Positions 19,159-28,301 of a stretch of DNA of 64,000 nucleotides are shown here, piece by piece. This DNA is from Candidatus Gastranaerophilales bacterium (GTDB lineage Bacteria > Cyanobacteriota > Vampirovibrionia > Gastranaerophilales > Gastranaerophilaceae), in NCBI GenBank assembly GCA_944324915.1, contig CALUYD010000006.1, positions 32,989 to 96,988 on the forward strand. The letters run 5' to 3'. The notes beneath the pieces were generated by a model. The model was not told the origin of the DNA. It made no database searches and saw nothing but the letters and a program-made list of their open reading frames with translations. Position 1 is the first letter of the stretch. Every line of letters begins with the position of its first letter. The position numbers were made by a program, and so were the translations under genes.

Positions 19159-20034
19159 TTATTTCTGCTCTATTTTTTCAATAGCATCAAGCCCTACGAG
19201 GTTTTCTAATATTGCTCTTGAAGTAGTAAATTCATCTTGTGCTTTTTGTGCGTTTGTTTTAGCGTTTCTATAATAAACGTCTGATATTACAAGTTCTTCT
19301 TTTGATTTTTTTTGAGCTTGCTTATATATTTCTTCCCTTTTTTCAAAATTTTCCTGTGTCATTTTTGCAAGTTTTTCTTTGGTTTTATAGTCAACATATA
19401 AATTTAATAATTTTTTTTGCAATTCATCAATTTTTCTTACCATTAAAACCATATCAGCATCTGAAACTTTAGAAAAACGATAGTTAACTTCTTTATCATC
19501 TTTCATAAAAGCGTTAACCAAGCCTCCGCCAATTAAAGCACTTGTTGCAACAAAAGGATCTCCTGCAACAGAGGCTCCGGCGATAGATGAAAAATTAGCT
19601 AGTGGTTTTAGAATTTTTTTCATGGTTGATTCATTTGGTTTATCTTCATCAGGATTTGATAGTTTATAAATTGCATATTTCATTGTTTCTGAGCGTGATA
19701 CTGTTGCATTCCATAAAATAGCTAAATCCGAATTAATTTCGTTTGAATCTTCTTCTAATTCCCAAGCAATATCATCAGCTAGTCTTTTAAGGCTTAAATC
19801 AGCATAATTTGCGTTAATTTCACTTGCTTGTTTTTCTTCAATTTTTTTATCTTCTTTTTTTGTAACAAGTTGAGCTTTTTGCTCATCATTTGTAATTTTT
19901 TCAACTTTTCTTGATTCAACTTTGTCTGTATTTGATAATCTTCCTTCTAGTGGTTTTGGCTCTTTTAGATCATCAATTGTAATTCCTAAAGCGATAGAAT
20001 TTATCAATAATGCTATAACAAGGAGTTTTTTCAT
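19159..20034 (-). CDS. Secreted TolC-like single helical-hairpin protein (paralogue B)
   Basis: 291 residues with a signal peptide (about 1-17). After a lysine/glutamate-rich linker comes an ILWNATVSRSETMKYAIYKL segment resembling the start of an outer-membrane-efflux-protein repeat. A glycine/alanine-rich hydrophobic stretch (about 150-185) follows, then a long amphipathic coiled coil (about 195-285) ending in RAILENLVGLDA, the phrase that closes TolC-type hairpins. A full TolC has two such hairpins plus beta strands; here only one hairpin is seen and the beta-barrel strands are not evident. It overlaps the upstream paralogue by 4 nt (ATGA) behind an AAGGAGG site, so the two are made together. 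Exact function unknown. Confidence 0.7.
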   Translation of the reverse strand: MKKLLVIALLINSIALGITIDDLKEPKPLEGRLSNTDKVESRKVEKITNDEQKAQLVTKKEDKKIEEKQASEINANYADLSLKRLADDIAWELEEDSNEINSDLAILWNATVSRSETMKYAIYKLSNPDEDKPNESTMKKILKPLANFSSIAGASVAGDPFVATSALIGGGLVNAFMKDDKEVNYRFSKVSDADMVLMVRKIDELQKKLLNLYVDYKTKEKLAKMTQENFEKREEIYKQAQKKSKEELVISDVYYRNAKTNAQKAQDEFTTSRAILENLVGLDAIEKIEQK

Positions 20035-20900
20035 TTTTCCTCCTTATTTGTCACATTTATTGTTTTCTTTTCAAAATTTAAATCTTTTTTATCTACGTTT
20101 TGAGTTATTAAATCCATTTGGATTATATTTAATTCATCAACTGTTTTTTTACCTGCAAGACGAGTGAGTGCAAGGCGATATTTTTTAACTTCTTGTTTTA
20201 ATCTGTATTCTTCAATTAACTCGTCTTCCCATTGGGATGATGTTATTGCTATATCGAGCGAATTATTTTTGTCAAGCGCATCAGAGTAATTTTTATTATG
20301 CAAAAGAAGCTGTTCTCTGCATTTTTTTAGTTTAATTAATGCACCTTTATAATTATAATAATCAACTATGATTTCATCCTGTAAATCTTCAATTAAACTT
20401 GCAAGCTCAATTGCTTCAGTATCAGTTAAGGATGGATTTTGTAATTTATCATTATTTTCTTTGTTTATTAAATTATTAGCTAATCTTCCGGCTGCATAAG
20501 CTCCTGATTGGATACCGTAATTCATTCCTAAAAAACTAGGTAAAAGCGCAGCTCCTGAAATAATTGCACTCATTGATTTTGCCATTAAAGAGGAATGTAT
20601 TCTTCTTTGCTCAGCCGGAATTGCTAATTTTTTAAGACAAAAAGATATCATCGGATTATTTGAAACAGTTGCATTCCAAAGGTTTTCTATGTCTTGCAAA
20701 TCTGCTTTTTGTTGTTCGTTTATTTGTTTTTGTGCTTCAAGAGCGTTATCTACAAATAATGAACCTTTTAGGGTTTCAACTTTATCTTTATATTTGACAT
20801 CAAAATCTTCAACTTTTTCAAGTTTGATTAAATCTCCTGCAAAAGCGCACCAGCTTGTGTTTAAAAATATTAAAAATAACGCAAGAAATTTTTTTGTCAT
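20031..20900 (-). CDS. Secreted TolC-like single helical-hairpin protein (paralogue A)
   Basis: 289 residues with a signal peptide ending near CAFAGD (residue about 21). It has the same plan as its downstream neighbour: the shared ENLWNATVSNNPMISF block, a glycine-rich hydrophobic part (SAIISGAALLPSFLG), and a long coiled coil finishing in RLALTRLAGKKTVDEL, like the end of an outer-membrane-efflux hairpin. It is paralogous to but clearly diverged from the neighbour. It may pair with it, two half-size proteins taking the place of one TolC subunit; this is inference. The promoter lies directly before the ATG (see entry), so the mRNA is probably leaderless. Confidence 0.7.
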   Translation of the reverse strand: MTKKFLALFLIFLNTSWCAFAGDLIKLEKVEDFDVKYKDKVETLKGSLFVDNALEAQKQINEQQKADLQDIENLWNATVSNNPMISFCLKKLAIPAEQRRIHSSLMAKSMSAIISGAALLPSFLGMNYGIQSGAYAAGRLANNLINKENNDKLQNPSLTDTEAIELASLIEDLQDEIIVDYYNYKGALIKLKKCREQLLLHNKNYSDALDKNNSLDIAITSSQWEDELIEEYRLKQEVKKYRLALTRLAGKKTVDELNIIQMDLITQNVDKKDLNFEKKTINVTNKEEK

Positions 20901-20915
20901 GATTAAATTTTATCA
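20901..20915 (-). promoter_or_regulatory. Extended -10 promoter abutting start codon (leaderless candidate)
   Basis: On the minus strand TGA-TAAAAT (20907-20915) is followed by TTAATC and then the ATG of the TolC-like gene: 6 nt from -10 box to start codon, without a ribosome-binding site. Confidence 0.55.
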
Positions 20916-20960
20916 CACAAAAAGAAAACGAGCAGTTTGTAAATAATATTGGAAAATTTC

Positions 20961-20988
20961 TTGCAAGTCATTTTTTTTGTTAGATAAT
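20961..20988 (+). promoter_or_regulatory. Sigma-70-type promoter of gap
   Basis: TTGCAA (20961-20966), 16-nt spacer, GATAAT (20983-20988). The predicted start near 20995 gives a leader of about 38 nt containing the AAGGAGAG ribosome-binding site of gap. Confidence 0.65.
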
Positions 20989-21005
20989 ATGTTGTGTAGT
21001 ATTAA

Positions 21006-22037
<1,032 letters not shown>

Positions 22038-22058
22038 TTGGTTTTACTAAATAAAATT

Positions 22059-22089
22059 AAACCGAAGGCTTTTAGTCTTCGGTTTTTTT
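22059..22089 (+). terminator. Rho-independent terminator of gap
   Basis: AAACCGAAG (22059-22067) pairs with CTTCGGTTT (22077-22085), followed by a T-tract. Confidence 0.9.
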
Positions 22090-22137
22090 ATTAAGAAATG
22101 TAACAAAAATAATCAACTCTGAAATTCAATACTTTTT

Positions 22138-22159
22138 ATATACTTTATATATATGTAAG
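22138..22159 (+). promoter_or_regulatory. Shared promoter-like element, copy A
   Basis: ACTTTATATATATGTAAG at 22142-22159, 22 nt before the start of the 58-residue ORF. Nearly the same string precedes the genes at 51992, 53108 and 61122. Confidence 0.5.
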
Positions 22160-22181
22160 CAGTTACTAAAGGATAAATAAA

Positions 22182-22358
22182 ATGAAACTACAAATTACTG
22201 ATAACTTTGATCAAAAACTTGCAGAACTTTATTCATCTAAAGTAACTGTAAATTTAGATAACAACCAATCAACAATCGATCCTAACAAATTTTGGAATTC
22301 AATGGAATTAATCGCAATAAACCACAAAGCAATGATTAACTATCGCATTAAAGCATAA
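22182..22358 (+). CDS. Small protein of unknown function, 58 residues
   Basis: The reading frame MKLQITDNFDQ... to ...MINYRIKA has a good AAAGGA ribosome-binding site 8 nt before the ATG, a promoter-like element shared with three other genes, and a terminator downstream, so it is a convincing gene despite its size. It is soluble, mildly charged, without membrane segment or cysteines; the second half is probably helical (FWNSMELIAINHKAMINY). I do not recognise the family. The shared upstream element suggests co-regulation with the ribbon-helix-helix gene and the two EF-hand paralogues. Confidence 0.75.
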   Translation: MKLQITDNFDQKLAELYSSKVTVNLDNNQSTIDPNKFWNSMELIAINHKAMINYRIKA

Positions 22359-22406
22359 TTCTAACCGAGTAAAGTTCCAAAATTTATCATATTATAGAGA
22401 GAGAAG

Positions 22407-23840
22407 TCAGCGGATTTGGAGTATAACCCTTCTTATTAAAGAAGGGTTTTTGGATTTTATAACGGTTGCGTTTTTAAAATTATATCTTGCTATAAGATTA
22501 TATTGAGTCTCAAAGTTTGCTTTTAGGATTGCATCTTTTGGAATTAAACTTTTAAGTTTTTTAGAATAAATATAATTGTTATTTGTATCTTCATTTTTTA
22601 GAAGTATTTCTGTTTTATCTTCTCTATTCCAAAAATAATCACAATAAACGCCATTAGTGTTAAGTAGAATAAAATTAGAAATATCTTTGTTTGAAAGCTG
22701 ATAATCATTCAATTTATGGTTGTTCATTTCATAATTTATTCCTGTAATTTTTGTTGGTGCGAAAATTATTTTTTCATTTTTTTCTTTTATATTTTTATCT
22801 TTATTGAAAATTATTATTCTATTTTCTTTGATTTCTTCAAAATGCTCTGTTTTATTTGTTTTTGGTGCCTCAAAACCTATAAAATAAAGGTTTTTTCTTT
22901 TTGAATTATTTTGAATTTTTTTATAAAAATCTATGCTTTCATTGATATTTGATGAGGAATTAAGATATATCTCATCTCTTTTGTAGTGGTTTGGATTGAT
23001 TATTTCAATATTATAATCTTTGAGTTTATATTTTATCAGCCAATTTGGATATGGTTTGTACTTTGAAATTGCTAAAACAATGGCGTTTTTATCTTCAAAG
23101 AAAATCCTGCCTTTATTTGGAAATTTTATTTCTTCTTTTATTTTAAAAATATCTTTTAGCTTTATTGGATAATTCGTGTTTTTATAGTCTAAAATTGTAT
23201 TATTTAATTCTTCAAGGTCTTGATAAAAAGAGTCTATTTTTATTGAAAAACGGCTATTTTTTTCATTTTTTTGTGCTGTATTTTTTCTTATATTATTTGT
23301 TTTTATTATTTTTTTTATATCATCAATATCAAGGTCATATCTAAGTTGAGAATTTGGTGTAATATAGATAGAAACGGCTTTTTGCTGATAGCCTAATATT
23401 TTAATTTTTTTAGAAAATTTTAGTTTTAAAAGCTCATCTAAAACATCGTCTGCATTTTTTTCAAGCGAATAATAATCATTATTTTTTGATTTAACTATTA
23501 CAAAGCAGTCGTATTTTAGATAATATCTGTCATCGATATTAATATAGTCAAAACTATATAAATTTAAATATCTTTGAATTTTGTTTATTGCTTCATCTTT
23601 ATTTGCAAATGGCTTATATTTGCAATATATATTCATTCCGTAAATTGATGAAAAAATTATAACATTTTTAATTTCTCTTAGTTGTCTGATTTCTCTTTCT
23701 ATATTTTTTGCATAGTTTATGTCCAATTCTTGCGCAGTAATGTTTTCTGATTTAATTTCTATTTTTAAATCATAGCTTTCATTTTGAAAGAAAAGAAAAA
23801 ATATTATTGATATAAATAGAATGATAAAAAGTTTTTTCAT
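22407..23840 (-). CDS. RND porter-domain-like protein lacking the transmembrane transport domain
   Basis: 477 residues with one N-terminal hydrophobic segment (about 4-20) and no other membrane helix. Residues 25-95 resemble the first porter subdomain of AcrB-type pumps (an IEREIRQLREIKNVIIFSS, then YGMNIYCKYKPF pattern). Residues 120-260 resemble the second subdomain and docking loop (KIKILGYQQKAVSIYITPN; RYDLDIDDIKKIIKTNN; YPIKLKDIFKIKEE). Residues about 355-470 resemble the second-half porter (YQLSNKDISNFILLNTNGVY; IPKDAILKANFETQY). The helices that would carry proton coupling are absent. The fusion-protein gene overlaps it by 4 nt. The family link is my reading of spaced motifs and needs profile confirmation. 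The frame is long and intact, arguing against a pseudogene. Confidence 0.6.
   Translation of the reverse strand: MKKLFIILFISIIFFLFFQNESYDLKIEIKSENITAQELDINYAKNIEREIRQLREIKNVIIFSSIYGMNIYCKYKPFANKDEAINKIQRYLNLYSFDYINIDDRYYLKYDCFVIVKSKNNDYYSLEKNADDVLDELLKLKFSKKIKILGYQQKAVSIYITPNSQLRYDLDIDDIKKIIKTNNIRKNTAQKNEKNSRFSIKIDSFYQDLEELNNTILDYKNTNYPIKLKDIFKIKEEIKFPNKGRIFFEDKNAIVLAISKYKPYPNWLIKYKLKDYNIEIINPNHYKRDEIYLNSSSNINESIDFYKKIQNNSKRKNLYFIGFEAPKTNKTEHFEEIKENRIIIFNKDKNIKEKNEKIIFAPTKITGINYEMNNHKLNDYQLSNKDISNFILLNTNGVYCDYFWNREDKTEILLKNEDTNNNYIYSKKLKSLIPKDAILKANFETQYNLIARYNFKNATVIKSKNPSLIRRVILQIR
22425..22451 (+). terminator. Terminator of the 58-residue gene, inside the 3' end of the opposing gene
   Basis: AACCCTTCTT (22425-22434) pairs perfectly with AAGAAGGGTT (22439-22448), loop ATTA, followed by T residues. 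It overlaps the last codons of the convergent RND-like gene. Confidence 0.75.
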
Positions 23841-24877
23841 AGCTTTATTTTCTTGTGGGTAATATTTTGATAGTTATCGTTTGAAATTATAATATCTTCG
23901 TTTTTTAATCCGTCTAAAATTTCAATTTCGTTATTCATGATTTTTCCTGTTGTTATTTTTGTTTTTTCTATTTCACCTGTGTTTTCTTTTATATTTGCAA
24001 CTTTATAGATATATTTTTTGCCATTTTCTTCAAAAACATATTCAATCGGAATAAATAATTTTTCATCGTTTTTAAAATTAAAATAAACATCAGCACTCAT
24101 CCCTTCTTTTAGGTAATTTGTTGTATCTTTGATTTTGACTTTTACAACATATCCGCTAAAATTCATATCGGTTTTTGAAATGTGTGCAATATTTCCTTGA
24201 TAATTTTTATCAAGAATTTTTATTTTGGCGCTATCGTTTATTTTTAGCTTGTTTATAGTATTTTCATCAACCATAATATCCACTAAAAACCCTTCTGAAG
24301 ATATGAAAAATGCTATTGGATTAGCAATTTTTGCAATTGCACCAACGCTTTGATATTTTTTTGCAATGTATCCGTCGTAAGGCGCTGTTACTTTGTTATA
24401 GTCAAGTTCTTTGTTTATATAATTTATCTTTTCTTTTTGTGTTTGTATTTGCTCAGCAAGAACTTTTAATTCATAATATGCGCTCTCCCAATCATTGTCT
24501 GAGATTGCACCTTCTTTGTGAAGTAAATCAAGTCTATGATAATAGCTTTTTTGTTTATCTTGTTGAATTACGTATTGTTTTAATCGGTTTTGTTCTTCTT
24601 TTTTTCTTATTTCATAAAGAGTGCCATCAAGTCTTGCTATTGTTTGCCCCTTTTTTATAAAATCACCGTCAGCAAAAGGAAAATATGTTATTTTTCCTTC
24701 TGTTTGAAAGCTCAAGTTCGCATTATTGGATGATTTTACTATGCCATGAAAAATTTTATTTTCGTATTTTGGAATATTGATTTTTATATAATTAAAGTCG
24801 TTAAGATTTTCGTATTTGGTACATCCAAATAAAAACATTGTAAATACAAGAATGAAAATTGATATTATAATCCTCAT
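23837..24877 (-). CDS. RND-type periplasmic membrane-fusion lipoprotein
   Basis: 346 residues. A signal peptide with lipobox (FLFGC, Cys19) predicts a lipid-anchored periplasmic adaptor. The order is typical of the HlyD/AcrA family: lipoyl half-motif (FADGDFIKKGQTIARLD, about 71-87), helical hairpin (about 88-150, with LLHKEGAISDNDWE), second lipoyl half (KVTAPYDGYIAKKYQSVGA), then beta-barrel (VDENTINKLKINDSAKI) and membrane-proximal domain. Such adaptors link an inner-membrane RND pump to a TolC-type channel. Its stop overlaps the start of the RND-like gene (ATGA), and it lies 46 nt downstream of a secreted-protein gene, so it is part of the kinase-to-RND chain. Confidence 0.88.
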   Translation of the reverse strand: MRIIISIFILVFTMFLFGCTKYENLNDFNYIKINIPKYENKIFHGIVKSSNNANLSFQTEGKITYFPFADGDFIKKGQTIARLDGTLYEIRKKEEQNRLKQYVIQQDKQKSYYHRLDLLHKEGAISDNDWESAYYELKVLAEQIQTQKEKINYINKELDYNKVTAPYDGYIAKKYQSVGAIAKIANPIAFFISSEGFLVDIMVDENTINKLKINDSAKIKILDKNYQGNIAHISKTDMNFSGYVVKVKIKDTTNYLKEGMSADVYFNFKNDEKLFIPIEYVFEENGKKYIYKVANIKENTGEIEKTKITTGKIMNNEIEILDGLKNEDIIISNDNYQNITHKKIKL

Positions 24878-24923
24878 TCAAAAATTTTAATTCTTATATT
24901 TTTCCGATTAATCAGACAATCGG

Positions 24924-25922
24924 TTAATTATAGGAATGCTTTAAAAATAATCCGTTTACGCTAAGATTAGGAACATATCCTGTTTTGGATATTAAAGATG
25001 TTTCTCTTTTTGAAAAATCATATCCCCAAGTTCCAAGGTAGATTTTTTTGTTGTTGTTGTCATAAACATAACAAATGGCAATAATCATATTGTCGTTATC
25101 AGCACTAAAACCCAGGGGTTCTATATCATATCTGTATTTTGATATTTGTTTATTTTTCCAATCAAGAAAATAATGTTTTATAGCTAAATCAAAATCTCCT
25201 AATTTAATTGAATAGCTATTTTCAATATCATCTTCAACAAAATGGATATATAGATTTGTTTTATAAATTCCATTTAGTGTCGAGCCTATTTTTTCTTTTA
25301 TTAATAATTTTTTAGAGTCACTGCTCCAATCAACAAGCACTAAGCCATGAAAAGAATTAGGATAAACCTCTTTTGTGCCTGATTCTAAAACAGGTATTCT
25401 TTCTTTTTGTTGGTGTTTATATTCAAGTATTCTTTTTATTTTGTTTTTGGAAGTATCAAGTTCTTCTACAAAAAAACTTGATGATATTTGATTTGTGTCA
25501 GGCGAATAATAATAATTAGGATATGCCGCATATTTGCATTCTTTATCTACTGTAAGATATGGCATATAAAATAAGTCTTTTTTAATATTTTCAAGGTTAT
25601 ATTCTCTTTTGCCTTGAGGGTAATTGTATGCTTGAAAAGTGTATTTTAGGGGCGGAACGTGATATTTTTTTGTGTCTATTTTTTGTTTTTCTTCTTTAAT
25701 TTCTCTATCCTCAAGGGGAATATTTTGAGCTTCATTTTCCCATTCTTCATAAGTTTCAACCATTTTTGGTTTTGGCTGAACTTCTTTCTTTTTAAATGGT
25801 GATTTGGCTTTTATTTTTTCGTAAGTATTTTTAAAATTTTCTTTTATATTAAGGTCTTTGCCTTCTGCTCCAGCAAAAAATACCATACATAAAAATAAAA
25901 TAATTATTATTTTATTTTTCAT
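24924..25922 (-). CDS. Secreted protein of unknown function
   Basis: 332 residues with a signal peptide (about 1-19, ending FFAGAEG). A lysine/glutamate-rich linker to about residue 85 is followed by a beta-rich domain in which phrases such as LVLVDWSSDSKKLLIKEKIG and EPLGFSADNDNMIIAI look like TolB/WD40-type propeller blades, hinting at a partial beta-propeller; this is tentative. The start codon overlaps the stop of the response-regulator gene by one base (TAATG), so translation is coupled. Context points to an envelope function with the fusion protein downstream. I do not recognise a named family. Confidence 0.75.
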   Translation of the reverse strand: MKNKIIIILFLCMVFFAGAEGKDLNIKENFKNTYEKIKAKSPFKKKEVQPKPKMVETYEEWENEAQNIPLEDREIKEEKQKIDTKKYHVPPLKYTFQAYNYPQGKREYNLENIKKDLFYMPYLTVDKECKYAAYPNYYYSPDTNQISSSFFVEELDTSKNKIKRILEYKHQQKERIPVLESGTKEVYPNSFHGLVLVDWSSDSKKLLIKEKIGSTLNGIYKTNLYIHFVEDDIENSYSIKLGDFDLAIKHYFLDWKNKQISKYRYDIEPLGFSADNDNMIIAICYVYDNNNKKIYLGTWGYDFSKRETSLISKTGYVPNLSVNGLFLKHSYN

Positions 25923-26599
25923 TAAACAAGACCTTCTTTTAGCGCAACTATTGCTGCTTTTGTTCTATCTGTTAAGTATAGTTTTTGCAATATATTGTGA
26001 ACATGGGCTTTTGTTGTTGATATTGAAACAACTAATTTTTCTGAGATTTCTTGATTTGATAAACCATCAACAATTAAAGATAAAACTTCTAGTTCTTTTT
26101 TTGTTAAGCCATATTTTTTGTTTGCTTCTTTTTGGCTTTTTGTTGCGGTTGTTTGTATGTCGTTTTCGTTTTGAATGCTTGATAAAACTACTCTTGCAAT
26201 TTGAGAATCAATCCAAGCTGCTTTTGTAGCTACTGTATCTATTGCACTTGTAAGCGTTTCAGAGCTTGAACCTTTCATAATATAGCCGTCAGCTCCTGCT
26301 TTAAATGCTGCAAAAATATCTTCTTTATTATCTCTTGATGTAAACATTAAAACGGCGCAATCTAATTTTAATTCTTCTTTAATTTTTCTTGTTGCGCTAA
26401 TGCCGTCCATTTTTGGCAATCCTATATCCATTAAAATTACATCCGGATTATATTGGCTTGCCATCATAACGCCTTGTGCTCCGTCTGTTGCTTGGGCTAC
26501 AAGGTTGTATTTTGGCGTATTTTCTATTTTCATAGCAAGCCCTAATCTTGTAAACTCGTGATCTTCTACAAGTAAAATGTTGATTTTTCTATCTGTCAT
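25922..26599 (-). CDS. NarL/LuxR-family response regulator
   Basis: 225 residues. Receiver domain 1-125 with acidic pocket (VEDH), phospho-acceptor Asp58 in DVILMDIGLPKMDG, the Thr/Ser switch (MFTSRD) and Lys (YIMKGSS). A LuxR-type helix-turn-helix occupies about 155-222 (LTKKELEVLSLIVDGLSNQE, then ISEKLVVSISTTKAHVHNIL). It should bind DNA as a dimer when phosphorylated. The gene overlaps the upstream kinase by 4 nt (ATGA) and the downstream secreted-protein gene by 1 nt, so partner and likely target are in the same transcript. Confidence 0.92.
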   Translation of the reverse strand: MTDRKINILLVEDHEFTRLGLAMKIENTPKYNLVAQATDGAQGVMMASQYNPDVILMDIGLPKMDGISATRKIKEELKLDCAVLMFTSRDNKEDIFAAFKAGADGYIMKGSSSETLTSAIDTVATKAAWIDSQIARVVLSSIQNENDIQTTATKSQKEANKKYGLTKKELEVLSLIVDGLSNQEISEKLVVSISTTKAHVHNILQKLYLTDRTKAAIVALKEGLV

Positions 26600-28143
26600 A
26601 ATATTACCTTACAATCATTAATTACGTTTTTCAATTCAAAAGAAAATTTTGAACCCTTATTAAGTTCTGATTCTACATATATTTTACCATTGTGCGCTTC
26701 AATTATTTGTCTTGACAGATATAATCCAAGACCTGTGGAACTTGAGCGTTTTTGGTTTGTTCCTTGAGAGAATCTGTTAAATAATTTTGAACAGTCTTCT
26801 TGTGATAATCCGATGCCGTCATCTATTACTTCAACTTTTATGTCTTTTTTGTCTTGTATTATGTTTACTTTGACGCATGAGCTATCTTGAGAGTGTTTTA
26901 TTGCATTTCCTATTAAATTTATAATAACTCTTCTTATCTCGTTTTTATCTGCATTTATGAATATTTCATCTTCATTTTTAGATATTTCGATTTCAATATT
27001 TGCTTTTTTGGCTAAGGATTCAAGTTCTTGATTACATTCTTGGATAAGTTTTACTATGTCAAATTTTGTTTTGCAAAGATATGTTTTTCCTGCTTCGTAT
27101 CTATATACTTCTAAAAGCGCATTAACAAGACCAAGCATATCTTCTGAGCTTTTTTTCATGGCGTTAAATAAGTTATTTTGTTTTTCGTTAATTTCTCCTA
27201 ATGATTTATCTAAAACAAAATCAAGCCCTGAAATTGACGCTAATAGCGGTGTTCTTAAATCATGTGTTAGTGTTGCAATGAAGTCATCTCTTAATCTTTC
27301 GGTTTCTTTTTGATATGTACAATCTCTTATAACTGCAACATAGAAATTATTTTTTTCATCAGAAACAGGCGCAATGCTTATTTCAACGGGAATTTTTATA
27401 TCTTTTTTATAATTTATTAATGAATAGTTTCTTAAAAATACATTTGTTTTATTAGTTAGTTCGTTTGTTGAAAATTGTTTTGATTCGCTAACTACAAGCT
27501 CAAAAAGATTTTTGTTTAATAAATCTTTTTTGTTTTGACCGAATAAATTTATTGAAGCATTATTTAAATCGGTAATTTTCATATCTTGATTAAAAAGAAT
27601 AATGCCATCTGCGCAATTTTCAATAACGGCGTTGAGCTTAGAATTTGCTTGCATTAATTCTAAAGTTCTTTTTTGAACTGTTTCTTCTAAGTCTTTTGAG
27701 TAATTTTCAAGTTTTTTATTTGCTATTTCTAGTTCTTCAATTTTTTTATCAAGTTCTTTTTTAAGTCTTGCCTGTGTTAGAGCATTTTTTATATTAATAA
27801 TTAAATTTCTGTTGTCCCAAGGCTTTTCAATATATTTAAATATACCTATTTCATTAATTGCTCTAATGGCGTTTTCTTTATCTGCATAACCCGTTAAAAG
27901 AATTGTTGAAGCATCTTTTTGAAGTTTTTTAGCGTTCTCTAAAAAGTCTATGCCGTTCATTTCAGGCATAATAAAATCACTTATTATTAAGTCAACTTCG
28001 TTTTTCTTTATGTAATTTAGTGCTTCATTGGGATTATTGTAAGCAGTAACATTGCTAAAGCCTTCAAGCCCCAAAAGCATACTAAGAGTTTTGGTGACCA
28101 TGGCTTCATCGTCAACTATCAATATTTTACCCAACTTATCCAT
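26596..28143 (-). CDS. Soluble sensor kinase: receiver - coiled coil - PAS - histidine kinase
   Basis: 515 residues with no membrane segment. A receiver domain comes first (about 1-125, Asp56 in DLIISDFIMPEMNG, KPWD signature as in RpfG-type receivers). A coiled coil (about 125-170), a PAS domain (about 170-285) and a HisKA dimerisation helix with His294 (ATLTHDLRTPL) follow, then a HATPase with N box (VIINLIGNAIKHS) and G boxes (DDGIGL, STGLGLYLSRQI). The leading receiver means it probably takes signal from another kinase and then phosphorylates the adjacent LuxR-type regulator. First gene of the chain ending in the RND-like gene. No ribosome-binding site is evident. Confidence 0.92.
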   Translation of the reverse strand: MDKLGKILIVDDEAMVTKTLSMLLGLEGFSNVTAYNNPNEALNYIKKNEVDLIISDFIMPEMNGIDFLENAKKLQKDASTILLTGYADKENAIRAINEIGIFKYIEKPWDNRNLIINIKNALTQARLKKELDKKIEELEIANKKLENYSKDLEETVQKRTLELMQANSKLNAVIENCADGIILFNQDMKITDLNNASINLFGQNKKDLLNKNLFELVVSESKQFSTNELTNKTNVFLRNYSLINYKKDIKIPVEISIAPVSDEKNNFYVAVIRDCTYQKETERLRDDFIATLTHDLRTPLLASISGLDFVLDKSLGEINEKQNNLFNAMKKSSEDMLGLVNALLEVYRYEAGKTYLCKTKFDIVKLIQECNQELESLAKKANIEIEISKNEDEIFINADKNEIRRVIINLIGNAIKHSQDSSCVKVNIIQDKKDIKVEVIDDGIGLSQEDCSKLFNRFSQGTNQKRSSSTGLGLYLSRQIIEAHNGKIYVESELNKGSKFSFELKNVINDCKVIL

Positions 28144-28267
28144 AATAAAAAGATAAGATATTTTTTCTTTTAATACAAATTATTAACAAAAATACAAAAA
28201 ACTTAAAATTACTTGATTTTAAATTTACATGAAATATCTTTGTGGTAATCTTGAGTTGTAGGGTGAT

Positions 28268-28285
28268 ATTAGACAGCAGTCTAAT
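28268..28285. promoter_or_regulatory. Palindrome upstream of the 28302 gene, operator candidate
   Basis: ATTAGAC and GTCTAAT arms separated by AGCA, 16 nt upstream of the ATG at 28302. The symmetry and position suggest a dimeric regulator site overlapping the promoter. The regulator is unknown. Confidence 0.5.
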
Positions 28286-28301
28286 GTATATCAAGATAGT
28301 T

